In this document: piece after piece, positions 7,108 to 15,005 of the stretch | Numbering within the stretch: the stretch's first letter is position 1 | Layout of the letters: each line of letters begins with the position of its first letter | Notes under the pieces: model-generated | What the model was told of the DNA's origin: nothing | The model's database searches: none | Seen by the model: the letters and a program-made list of their open reading frames with translations, nothing else | NCBI GenBank assembly: GCA_030682835.1 | Contig: JAUXNG010000081.1 | Coordinates: 1 to 64,000, forward strand | Reading direction: 5' to 3' | DNA: 64,000 bases | Source: Hydrogenophaga sp. | GTDB lineage: Bacteria; Pseudomonadota; Gammaproteobacteria; Burkholderiales; Burkholderiaceae_C | Program-made: the position numbers and the translations under genes

Positions 7108-7948
7108 GCTTTCCCATTCGATTGGTCCGCTCCTCGTGAACGAGCCTGACATTTCGCGAGCCTGGGCCAAGGCCGTGCTCCACGTCATCGATCATGCAGG
7201 TCCCGAGATATCGCCTTTGATCTTGAGCGTGTCCGGCTTCGGTGAAGGTGGGGTAGTCCAGGAGACATCGGCCATCCGCACGGCTCTCGATGCGCTGCTT
7301 TTAGTCAAGCGCATGCGCAGCGTCGACGATGTGGCGTTCACAATTTTCCCGCAGCGCTTGTGGCAGGTCGCCCAGGGCGATCGCGCCGCGCTGTTTCGGT
7401 ACTACAAAGACGCATTCCCGCGCTACCAGGCAATGAATCCGCGGGACAATCGCCGCGGTCTCTATTTCGAGCGAATGACCGGGTACGGGCGCGGTCCCTG
7501 CGATGGCAATCAGCTCGAATGGATCCTGTCCCAGTTCGAGGGACGGGAGGGCGTGCGGCGGTCGATGTTTCAGGCGAGCGTATTTGATCCAGCCCGAGAC
7601 CACGTAGCTGACGCTCAACTCCAGTTCCCCTGTCTTCAGCACGTCAGCTTCGAGCCGACCAAGCAGGGACTGGTCATCAACGCCTTCTACGCGACACAGC
7701 AGCTGTTCGTGAAGGCATATGGCAACTACCTCGGCATTGCCCAACTAGGCGCCTTCATGGCCCATGAAATGAAAACCAAGCTTTTGAGAATGAACGTTGT
7801 CGTCGGCGTCGCGAAGTTCGAGCGGATCTCCAAGTCCGACGCTGATCTTCAACCTTTGATCGCGGCAGCCCGCACAAGTCTTTCTGTACAGCAGCAGGCA
7901 GCTGAGAGTGTGGAAGTTCCCGCGCAAGATGTTGAGATTGCCGCGTGA
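7100..7948 (+). CDS. Thymidylate-synthase-like protein
   Basis: 282 residues. The segment about 115-245 resembles thymidylate synthase/dCMP hydroxymethylase. An arginine-bearing loop (RRGLYFERMTGYG, 118-130) is followed by FPCLQ with C178 at the place of the catalytic Cys (canonical PCH), a strand, ATQQLFVKAYGNYLGIAQLG (198-217, where TS has RSxDxxLGxPFN), and a helix like that after the nucleotide site. The His after Cys, the RS pair and the C-terminal dUMP/folate motifs are altered, so the substrate or reaction is probably not plain dUMP methylation. The start at 7100 follows GAGGAG by 7 bp and overlaps the peptidase gene by 8 bp. Family call is by motif reading only. Confidence 0.6.
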   Translation: MTKLSHSIGPLLVNEPDISRAWAKAVLHVIDHAGPEISPLILSVSGFGEGGVVQETSAIRTALDALLLVKRMRSVDDVAFTIFPQRLWQVAQGDRAALFRYYKDAFPRYQAMNPRDNRRGLYFERMTGYGRGPCDGNQLEWILSQFEGREGVRRSMFQASVFDPARDHVADAQLQFPCLQHVSFEPTKQGLVINAFYATQQLFVKAYGNYLGIAQLGAFMAHEMKTKLLRMNVVVGVAKFERISKSDADLQPLIAAARTSLSVQQQAAESVEVPAQDVEIAA

Positions 7949-9081
7949 GGGCTGGAATCAGTAAAAGCGGCCTAGTTTTGGAGGGCGACTCAGTGGCTGC
8001 GCCCGTGCCCATTGCCGGTCCGTCGCACTTGCTTCCGATCAAAGTGACGCCGGTATTCGATAGCTACTGGCGGTTCGCCGTGGAACGGCAGAACGTCTTC
8101 TGCCGACGATTGGAGAGCGAACCAGCACCGTGGACTAGCGATCCAGTGATTGCGATTCACAAGTTTACAAACGCATATCGCGCTTCGGATCGTGTCAGCC
8201 AGTACTTGATCAGGCATGTGATCTACCGCGACGATCTCCCGAAGTCACCGTCCGAGGTGCTCTTCCGTACTTTGCTGTTCAAGCTCTTCAACAAGATCGA
8301 GACCTGGAAGTTGCTTGAGCACACTTTCGGCGAGATCACGTTCAAGAACTACAAGTTCGAGCACTACGACAAAGTTCTGAGCCAAGCGATGCGGGCAGGG
8401 GGCCGAATCTACTCGGCCGCCTACATCATGCCGCCCGGCGGTTCCGCCTTCGGACATACGGCCAAGCATCAAAACCATTTGCGCCTACTGGAACGAATGA
8501 TGGCTGACGATCTCGCGGGCCAGTTGGCGCAGTTGAAGAAGATGCAGACCGCATTCGAGCTGCTCAGAAGCTATCCAACGATTGGGGACTTTCTGGCGTA
8601 CCAGTTCGTGACGGACATCAACTACAGCGAAGTCACCGACTTCTCGGAGATGGATTTCGTCATACCAGGGCCCGGTGCTCGCGATGGCCTCAGGAAGTGC
8701 TTCAGTGAAAGCGCGGGCCTCAACGAAGCTGAACTAATCCGATTGATGGCCGACAACCAGGAGCGCGAGTTCGAGCGGCTAGACATCAAGTTCCAAACCT
8801 TGTGGGGACGCCGGTTGCAATTGATCGATTGCCAGAACCTCTTCTGTGAGGTCGACAAGTACGCACGGGTTGCCCACCCAGACGTGGCCGGCATTTCCGG
8901 GCGAACGCGCATCAAGCAAAAGTTCTCTCCCACAGGCCCGTTGGAACTGCCTTGGTACCCACCCAAATGGGGCATCAACTCGAAGATCGAGGCGGATATC
9001 TCCCACCGCGTCAACTCTGTGCGGGGCGTGAAAGCCGCGAGGTCAACTGCCCAGTCAACCTTGGACTTAGGAAGCTCGTAA
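7945..9081 (+). CDS. HMUDK_hel-like 'putative DNA base hypermodification' protein
   Basis: 378 residues, GTG start overlapping the previous stop (GTGA). Sequence blocks match the family containing phage 5-hydroxymethyluracil DNA kinases, earlier described as alpha-glutamyl/putrescinyl thymine pyrophosphorylases: YWRFAVERQN (41-50), KFTNAYRASDRVSQYLI (73-89), FKLFNKIETW (112-121), then YPTIGDFLAYQ (210-220), DINY (224-227) and PGPGARDG (241-248). Characterised phage members phosphorylate or process hydroxymethylated thymine on the way to hypermodified bases. Here it follows a TS-like gene and precedes a MazG gene, the same enzyme classes used for phage base hypermodification. Bacterial function is not established; a kinase role on a modified nucleotide or base is inference. 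Confidence 0.72.
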   Translation: MRAGISKSGLVLEGDSVAAPVPIAGPSHLLPIKVTPVFDSYWRFAVERQNVFCRRLESEPAPWTSDPVIAIHKFTNAYRASDRVSQYLIRHVIYRDDLPKSPSEVLFRTLLFKLFNKIETWKLLEHTFGEITFKNYKFEHYDKVLSQAMRAGGRIYSAAYIMPPGGSAFGHTAKHQNHLRLLERMMADDLAGQLAQLKKMQTAFELLRSYPTIGDFLAYQFVTDINYSEVTDFSEMDFVIPGPGARDGLRKCFSESAGLNEAELIRLMADNQEREFERLDIKFQTLWGRRLQLIDCQNLFCEVDKYARVAHPDVAGISGRTRIKQKFSPTGPLELPWYPPKWGINSKIEADISHRVNSVRGVKAARSTAQSTLDLGSS

Positions 9082-10004
9082 TGAACTTGAACACCTACCA
9101 GCGACAAGCACAGGAGACCGACCGCGTTCCTTCGCGACGTAAAGGCGGCGAGACGGGAGCCGACCTCGTGGTTCCCTTGCTCGGGCTGGCAGGTGAGACG
9201 GGCGAACTGCTCAGCGAGTACAAGAAGCACCTTCGAGACGGTGATTCCCATCTCCTGTTCAGGGAGCGTGTATCGGAAGAATTGGGCGACCTGCTCTGGT
9301 ACGTCGCAAACGTCGCGGCAAAGTTTGATCTCAAGCTTGGCGATATTGCGCAAGCAAATCTGAAAAAGACGCGGGATCGCTGGGGACCGCAGGATACGGG
9401 AGGGCTTGCTTTTGATGCTGAGTTCGACGAGAACGAGCGGTTGCCTCGACGGTTCGAAGTTGAACTTAGCGAGGTTGTCGTTAAGGGGCGCAAGAAGATT
9501 CGAATGCGCATCAACGGCAACAAGATCGGCGATGACTTGACCGACAACGCTGATGACCCCGATGGATATCGGTTTCATGACGTTTTCCATCTGGGGTACG
9601 TCGCCGTACTCGGTTGGTCGCCTGTTATTCGGAAGTTGCTGAAAAGAAAGCGTAAGAGCGTTCCTCAAGTGGACGAGGTGCAGGACGGTGGTAGGGCCCA
9701 GGTTCTGGATGAGGGCGTCGCAGCGCTGGTGTTCGACTACGCAAAGGAACATCGATGGCTCGAAGGCGTCGGCGATTTGGACTACAAGTTGCTGCGCACG
9801 ATCAAGGGCGTGACCTCGCTTCTCGAAGTACGAGAGCGGTCGCTAGGTGAGTGGCAGCGCGCAATCCTGCTTGGATTCGAGGTGTGGCGCCAGGTTCTGA
9901 GTGCTGGCGGTGGAAAGATTCTCGTCGATCAGGATGCGAAGAACTTGACCTATCTTGGGCCGGCAGATGGCGGACGAAGAAAGCCTCCACGTAAGTCTCG
10001 ATAG
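9081..10004 (+). CDS. MazG-type NTP pyrophosphohydrolase with extra C-terminal domain
   Basis: 307 residues. The N-terminal domain (about 1-105) has the MazG metal motif: E39-T-G-E42 and E67-L-G-D70 on paired helices, followed by a typical DRWG end. MazG enzymes hydrolyse (d)NTPs to NMPs plus pyrophosphate. Residues about 125-300 form a second helical domain (HDVFHLGYVAVLGWSP, later LEVRERSLGEWQRAILLGFE) resembling the MazG_C domain found in nucleotide-modification loci. The ATG at 9081 overlaps the previous stop by one base (TAATG). It could supply a monophosphate to the TS-like enzyme or dispose of an unwanted nucleotide. Confidence 0.8.
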   Translation: MNLNTYQRQAQETDRVPSRRKGGETGADLVVPLLGLAGETGELLSEYKKHLRDGDSHLLFRERVSEELGDLLWYVANVAAKFDLKLGDIAQANLKKTRDRWGPQDTGGLAFDAEFDENERLPRRFEVELSEVVVKGRKKIRMRINGNKIGDDLTDNADDPDGYRFHDVFHLGYVAVLGWSPVIRKLLKRKRKSVPQVDEVQDGGRAQVLDEGVAALVFDYAKEHRWLEGVGDLDYKLLRTIKGVTSLLEVRERSLGEWQRAILLGFEVWRQVLSAGGGKILVDQDAKNLTYLGPADGGRRKPPRKSR

Positions 10005-10037
10005 TTTTTGAACCTGGCGAAAGGCGCGCGGATCAGG

Positions 10038-10451
10038 ATGACTGACAGAAGGCAGATCCCTAGTGTCGGGAACGTGGTGGCCCACGGCGTAGATATTGTC
10101 AATGTGGCGGATTTCGCGCGTCTGGTGAACGAACAGGCAAGCGACTACTTGGACCGGTACTTCACTGCAGCGGAGCTTGTCGCTGCAAACGAAGGAGGTA
10201 ACAGAATTGAAAGGCTTGCCGCGCGCTTTGCTATCAAAGAGGCAGTGCTGAAAGCACTTGGAAAGGGGTGGGGTGATGGCATCGCATTTACCGATGTCGA
10301 AGTCGTTTCTCAGCGGGCAGGCGCGCCATCGGTCGTGCTACACCGGAATTTGGTCACCATTGCGGAGCAGCAGAGAATCGGAGGCTGGCTGGTGAGCGCG
10401 AGCCACACCGACTCGATGGCAATGGCGAGTGTCATCGCGCTGGCGCAATAG
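10038..10451 (+). CDS. Holo-ACP synthase (4'-phosphopantetheinyl transferase, AcpS type)
   Basis: 137 residues, near the usual AcpS length. Signatures are GVDIV with metal-binding D19 (17-21), YFTAAEL (41-47), ARFAIKEAVLKALG with E68 and K72, the TDVEV strand and SASHTD (120-125). AcpS moves phosphopantetheine from CoA to a carrier-protein serine. The chromosome normally has its own acpS elsewhere, so this copy is most likely dedicated to the ACP-like protein at the head of the operon. The ATG at 10038 is 33 bp after the MazG stop; it has no ideal ribosome-binding site, and an in-frame TTG at 10008 is an alternative. It is the last gene before the IS nest. Confidence 0.88.
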   Translation: MTDRRQIPSVGNVVAHGVDIVNVADFARLVNEQASDYLDRYFTAAELVAANEGGNRIERLAARFAIKEAVLKALGKGWGDGIAFTDVEVVSQRAGAPSVVLHRNLVTIAEQQRIGGWLVSASHTDSMAMASVIALAQ

Positions 10452-10786
10452 ACAAGTGCAGGTAGAAACCTGATGCGTAAGTCGTCTTCCGAGAAGTTTC
10501 AGTGCAACGCACGCATTTCGCACTGGAGTAACCCCTCGCTCAAGCTGACCTGAACGTCTGCAGCACCACCACGAGCTGACACTCAACAGCTGTGGTTGCC
10601 TGGGCCTGGATGCCCGAAATGCGGCAGGGACTGCTGTCTCAGCTTTCCATCCCCAAAGTCAGCAATCGCTGGAGGCTGTGTGAAAACCCTCTCCCCGCCC
10701 GAAGTCGAACTCGGTAGAGTTCACAGACATATTGTGACCTGCCCCCTGTAGACGTACCAATCAGAAGTGGAAGTCCGGGTTCAAGA

Positions 10787-11623
10787 TTACTCGATGGGTG
10801 TCTGGGTTGATGTGGGTAGAGCTGCATCGCCAGCGCGCTGGCGATGCAGCTCGGCGAAGCGAGCCGGTGGCATGCGCCCCAAGCTGCTGTGCGGCCTGAC
10901 TTCGTTGTAGTCCGTGCGCCAGATGGCCACGGCTGTTCTGGCCTGATGCAAGGTCTGGAACCAGCACTCGTTCAAGTGCTCGTCACGGAACTTGCCGTTG
11001 AAGCTCTCGATGTAGCCGTTCTGCATCGGGCGCCCGGGCTGGATCAAGATGTGGCGGATGCCATGCGCCTGCGCCCAGGCCATGAATGCCCGGCTGGTGA
11101 ACTCCGGGCCGTTGTCGGTTCGCACCGCCTGCGGATACCCGCGAAACAGCGCAGCGCGGTCCAGGACACGGGTGACGTACTGACCCGAGATGCCGAAGTC
11201 CACCACGATGTCCACGCTCTCGTGGCTGAAGTCATCGGCCACCGTGAGGTACTTGAGGCGCCGTCCACCCGAGAGGCTGTCGCTCACAAAATCCATGCTC
11301 CATACCTCATTGACCGTGCGTGCCAACTGCAGCGGCACGCGCTCGTTGATGGGTCGCTTGCTCTTCTTGCGCCGGCGCACAGCCAGGTTGGCTTGCCGGT
11401 AGAGGCGGTACACACGCTTGTGATTGACGCCGGGAAACTGTGGACGCAACAGGTCGTGGATGCGCCGGTAGCCAAAGCGCCGGCGCACATGCGCGATCTC
11501 CACGATCTTCTCGTGCAGATCCAGCGTAGCCTGGTCGGCCTTTGGTGGATGGCGGTAGCTGTCGCGGGAGAGCCCCACAAGCCTGCACGCACGGCGTTCG
11601 GACAAATGGTGCTCACTCACCAT
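10787..11623 (-). CDS. IS3-family transposase OrfB (DDE catalytic part)
   Basis: 278 residues with the rve integrase core: first Asp in VWSMDF, second in RTDNGPEF, Glu in GYIESFNGKFRDE, preceded by an HTH_21-type segment. The reading frame stays open upstream of the ATG and lies in the -1 frame relative to orfA around 11656-11665 (GGGGGTAAAG region), so the active transposase is probably an OrfAB fusion made by programmed -1 frameshifting, as usual in IS3 elements. It looks intact. Confidence 0.93.
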   Translation of the reverse strand: MVSEHHLSERRACRLVGLSRDSYRHPPKADQATLDLHEKIVEIAHVRRRFGYRRIHDLLRPQFPGVNHKRVYRLYRQANLAVRRRKKSKRPINERVPLQLARTVNEVWSMDFVSDSLSGGRRLKYLTVADDFSHESVDIVVDFGISGQYVTRVLDRAALFRGYPQAVRTDNGPEFTSRAFMAWAQAHGIRHILIQPGRPMQNGYIESFNGKFRDEHLNECWFQTLHQARTAVAIWRTDYNEVRPHSSLGRMPPARFAELHRQRAGDAALPTSTQTPIE

Positions 11624-11655
11624 GCGCCCAACCGCCTCGCGCCAGGCCTGTGGGG

Positions 11656-11931
11656 CTAGCGCTTTACCCCCAAAACGCTCTTGAGCGCGTGCATGTCCAG
11701 GTGCGCCTCGGCCAGCAACCGCTTGAGCTTGGCGTTCTCGGACTCCAGCTCACGCAGGCGCTGGGCCTCCGAGACCTGCATGCCGCCGAACTTGGCGCGC
11801 CACTTGTAGAAAGTGGCATCGCTGAAACCGCCGTTGCGGCACAACTCCTTGATCGGCATGCCGGCCTCGGCCTGCTTGAGGAAGCCGATGATTTGTTCCT
11901 CGGTGAATCTGCTCTTCTTCATGTCCGTCAT
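11656..11931 (-). CDS. IS3-family OrfA (HTH DNA-binding part)
   Basis: 91 residues: an N-terminal helix-turn-helix (FTEEQIIGFLKQAEAG to SDATFYKWRAKFGGM) followed by a leucine-zipper-like helix (LRELESENAKLKRLLAEAHL) used for multimerisation. It recognises the IS ends. The stop TAG at 11656-11658 lies at the boundary to the orfB frame, consistent with frameshift expression of OrfAB. Confidence 0.92.
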   Translation of the reverse strand: MTDMKKSRFTEEQIIGFLKQAEAGMPIKELCRNGGFSDATFYKWRAKFGGMQVSEAQRLRELESENAKLKRLLAEAHLDMHALKSVLGVKR

Positions 11932-12012
11932 TCTCCTGGTGGTTGACGGACTTCACTAACTTCAGCTTGGTACGGGCGGTGGGGGGCAGGTCAATTGGAC
12001 AAGGGGGTCAAT

Positions 12013-13461
12013 ATGTCGAGATACATCGAAGGTCAGGACAGGCAGCAGGTGACGTTGTTGCCGGAGTGTCTGGACGACTTCATTGCAGATGACAACACCG
12101 TTCGAATCGTTGATGTCTTCATCAATGAGCTGGACCTGGTCGGCTTGGGTTTCGATGGCGCAAAGCCTGCCGCAACCGGTCGGCCTTCGTATCACCCCTC
12201 GGTGCTGTTGAAGCTGTACCTCTACGGCTATCTCAACCGCATCCAATCCAGCCGCAGGTTGGAGCGCGAATGCCAACGCAACGTGGAGCTGATGTGGCTG
12301 ACGGGCCGCCTCGCACCTGACTTCAAGACCATCGCGGACTTCCGCCGCGACAACGGCAAAGGCATTCGCAACGTCTGCCGTCGCTTCGTGATGCTGTGCC
12401 GCGAGTTGAAGCTGTTCACCGACGCCGTCGTGGCCATCGACGGCAGCAAGTTCAAGGCCGTCAACAATCGCGAGCGCAACTTCATACCAGGCAAGATCGA
12501 GCGCCGCGAACGTGAGTTGGGGGAGAGCATCCAGCGCTACCTGGATGCCTTGGAGACTGCGGATCGAACCCAGCCAGTTGAGATGCAGGCCAAGACCGAG
12601 CGTCTGCAAGGCAAGATTCAGAAGATGCGCCAGCGACTGCAAGACCTTCAAGTCGTCAAGGCGCAACTGGAGACGGTGCCTGATCGGCAGATCTCCCAGA
12701 CCGACCCTGACGCACGAGCCATGACCACCCACAGCGCCAAAGGCACGGCCATGGTGGGCTACAACGTGCAGACAGCGGTGGACACGAAGAATCATCTGAT
12801 CGTCGCCCACGAGGTCACCAACAACGGCAGTGACCGTTCACAACTCAGTGCGATCGCTTTGGCCGCGCGCGATGCGATGGGCAAGCGCAGATTGACGGCC
12901 ATCGCTGACCGCGGCTACTACAACGGCATGCAGCTCAAGGCTTGTGAGGACAGGGGGATTGCAGCGCTTGTGCCCAAGCCCATGACATCCAATGCGCGGG
13001 CCGAGGGCCGGTTCGACAAGACAGATTTCATCTACATCGCTGGCGACGACGAGTACCAATGCCCTGTGGGCCAGCGGGCGATTCGCCGCTTCAGCCGCGA
13101 AGAGGCTGGACTGCAGATCAGCATCTATTGGTCCAGTGCCTGCCCTGGCTGTGCCATGAAGGCGCAATGCACAACGGGCGACTACCGACGCATCAGGAGA
13201 TGGGAGCATGAGGAAGTCATGGACAAGGCCCAGCAACGGCTGGACCAGATGCCCAACGCCATGACGGTGCGCAAGAGCACCGTAGAACATGTGTTCGGCA
13301 CCCTCAAGCACTGGATGGGCTGGACGCACTTCCTGACCCGAGGCATCCAGAACGTGGCAACCGAGATGAGGCTGGCCGTCTTGGCGTACAACTTCAAACG
13401 CGTCCTCAGTATCCTGGGCCTTGAAGGGACCAAGAAGGCAATGCGGTTGTTGGGCGTATAG
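12013..13461 (+). CDS. IS1182-family transposase
   Basis: 482 residues from the ATG at 12013, which follows AGGGGG closely. It has the N-terminal DUF772-type domain (RPSYHPSVLLKLYLYGYLN), a DDE set with D in VAIDGSKFKA, D in IADRGYYNG and E in STVEHVFGTLKHWMGW, and a Cys cluster (CPVGQ, then CPGCAMKAQC) likely binding zinc. A coiled-coil stretch lies at about 160-215. The gene looks intact. Its native upstream region is interrupted by the IS407-group insertion ending at 11993, which may lower or alter its expression. Confidence 0.93.
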   Translation: MSRYIEGQDRQQVTLLPECLDDFIADDNTVRIVDVFINELDLVGLGFDGAKPAATGRPSYHPSVLLKLYLYGYLNRIQSSRRLERECQRNVELMWLTGRLAPDFKTIADFRRDNGKGIRNVCRRFVMLCRELKLFTDAVVAIDGSKFKAVNNRERNFIPGKIERRERELGESIQRYLDALETADRTQPVEMQAKTERLQGKIQKMRQRLQDLQVVKAQLETVPDRQISQTDPDARAMTTHSAKGTAMVGYNVQTAVDTKNHLIVAHEVTNNGSDRSQLSAIALAARDAMGKRRLTAIADRGYYNGMQLKACEDRGIAALVPKPMTSNARAEGRFDKTDFIYIAGDDEYQCPVGQRAIRRFSREEAGLQISIYWSSACPGCAMKAQCTTGDYRRIRRWEHEEVMDKAQQRLDQMPNAMTVRKSTVEHVFGTLKHWMGWTHFLTRGIQNVATEMRLAVLAYNFKRVLSILGLEGTKKAMRLLGV

Positions 13462-13741
13462 GCGCCCTTTGCGGTCGCTGCAGACCCCAAATACGGGCCC
13501 GAGAGGGCTTCAGCATCGCCTTGGCGCCACTCAGACGGCGTCAATTCGCGGAAACAGACAAATCTGCAACCTGCGCGTGACTCACGCGGACTTCCATTGA
13601 GTTATCACACGGCCTCGCTGCAGAACAGCCCTACGGCTCGACGCCGTTTACCGCCGAACGAGCGTGGTGGCAAGCGTCGGGTGTTTACACAACCTCTGCA
13701 TCACCCGAAAGTCACAAAAACAGAAAAAGCTTGATGTGGCT

Positions 13742-14995
13742 TCAATCTTTGACAGGGAATTGCGGTAGTGGCTCATCGAGCGCATTCCATACCCACGGGC
13801 GCTGACCCTCACTGGTGATCAATCGTTCGAAATCCCCAGCGATCTCTTCCTCGTTGGAGGATCGCCGTGCAACGATCAAGATCTGCGGCGAGGTGCCACA
13901 GTCGGTGAGGCTGGCACTGATCCCCGCCTTGGATGCCGGCGCGTTGAAGCGAAGACATTTGATGAATGAGCGGCCCTCTCCTACAAGCTTTTCAACGAGT
14001 TGGCGGTCGAAATGATCCTCGATGAGGTGCCACTGCGCGGTGGCTGGCATCAGTGACAGCTCCACGATGTTGGGCAGCCCTTCATCAATCGTTCTGAAGG
14101 TTGCAATCATGAGCATGTGCAGGTTTTCTGCCGCGCTCCAAAGCGCCAACTCCTGCTCAAAACACCGGCCAAGCCGGCCGTACAGCTGCTCATCGAGCCC
14201 GAACGGTTGGTCGGGCACATGTTTGATGACTGCCTTGTGGCCGTAACGGGCAGGGACGATCTCCTTGACCTCGGCGATCATGAGCATCAATGGCTGGGGA
14301 GACCCCGATGTTGGTCTTGAGCGCGTCCACTGCTGCAGGCGGCGCGCGGTGATGGCGTCCTTGTTTTCAACCGAAAACATCTCCGGGATGTAGAGGCTGG
14401 CCAAGAGCGGATGGCCGCCGACGACCTTGTTCTCGGCGGCGCGCAGCAGGTGGCGGCGCACGGTGGCCCAGGATCGTTTGCCAGCGAAGCTGGGTTGCCA
14501 TCGCGTCAGTTCGGCCTGGTCCCACAGGTAGTGCAACAGGCTGCGCAGGGTCAGCTTGTTGCCTTGGGACGAGACGCTGCTGGCGGTGCTGCTTGCCGGC
14601 GGTGGTGCCGAGCGCCCCGGCATCTTGGTCATCGGGAAATCCAGCTTCAGCGTGGTTGTGCCGGTGGACGGATTTTCGAGAATGGCCGTTCCGAGAAGTT
14701 GCCCCAGACCGGACAGATCGGCTGGCGGCTCGTAGGAGGGGCAGGTTGTGGCGTGTTGGCTGCCGGTGTTCGGCATGCGTTTGACGATGTAGCCATCCAG
14801 CAGACGGGCCACGTACATCTCGATGCCCTGGCCCTCGGCGCCTGGCTGGCACAGGCAGCGGGGGCGCAGGTGCTGTTCGTGGGCTTGCGCGACGGCCGCT
14901 GCAAAACCTGTGCTGCCCTTGTTCCAGCGCTGGCCGCCGATCTCGTAAGCGACTTGCGGCTCCGACGGTTCGAGAACGTGTTCCGTGGCACGCAC
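13742..14995 (-). CDS. DUF1173 family protein (ICE/plasmid conserved)
   Basis: 417 residues. It matches the DUF1173 family found next to conjugation genes on proteobacterial ICEs and plasmids. The N-terminal region has a CLCQPGAEGQGIEMYVARL stretch and HATTCPSYEP (possible Cys-containing metal site), followed by a serine-rich linker at about 140-155. The function is unknown. It is the last gene of the minus-strand transfer cluster, 10 bp after the LPD7 gene, and adjoins the IS nest; it appears full length. Confidence 0.75.
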   Translation of the reverse strand: MRATEHVLEPSEPQVAYEIGGQRWNKGSTGFAAAVAQAHEQHLRPRCLCQPGAEGQGIEMYVARLLDGYIVKRMPNTGSQHATTCPSYEPPADLSGLGQLLGTAILENPSTGTTTLKLDFPMTKMPGRSAPPPASSTASSVSSQGNKLTLRSLLHYLWDQAELTRWQPSFAGKRSWATVRRHLLRAAENKVVGGHPLLASLYIPEMFSVENKDAITARRLQQWTRSRPTSGSPQPLMLMIAEVKEIVPARYGHKAVIKHVPDQPFGLDEQLYGRLGRCFEQELALWSAAENLHMLMIATFRTIDEGLPNIVELSLMPATAQWHLIEDHFDRQLVEKLVGEGRSFIKCLRFNAPASKAGISASLTDCGTSPQILIVARRSSNEEEIAGDFERLITSEGQRPWVWNALDEPLPQFPVKD

Positions 14996-15005
14996 AGCAG
15001 CATCC

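Larger units (their letters stand above)
10735..11993 (-). mobile_element. IS3-family (IS407-group) insertion sequence
   Basis: 1259 bp with matching ends: TGACCTGCCCCC at 10735-10746 and its complement GGGGGCAGGTCA ending at 11993. A perfect 4-bp target duplication ATTG flanks it (10731-10734 and 11994-11997); 4 bp is the length expected for the IS407 group. It carries orfA and orfB on the minus strand. It landed just upstream of the IS1182 transposase start, so it is the younger insertion. Confidence 0.92.
10672..13696 (+). mobile_element. IS1182-family element interrupted by an IS407-group element
   Basis: Imperfect inverted repeats bound the element: GAGGCTGTGTGAAAACCC at 10672-10689 and, read in reverse at 13696-13679, GAGGTTGTGTAAACACCC (15 of 18 match). 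Without the 1.26-kb inner IS the element is about 1.76 kb, normal for IS1182. It carries one intact transposase gene (12013-13461). Exact outermost bases and any target duplication could not be fixed. The non-coding 13462-13696 stretch is the right end. The ~220 bp between the AcpS stop and the left end show no gene. Confidence 0.7.

Noticed and set aside
12013..13461. IS1182 transposase as a decayed gene
   Set aside because: The reading frame and all three acidic residues are intact; only its upstream region is interrupted.
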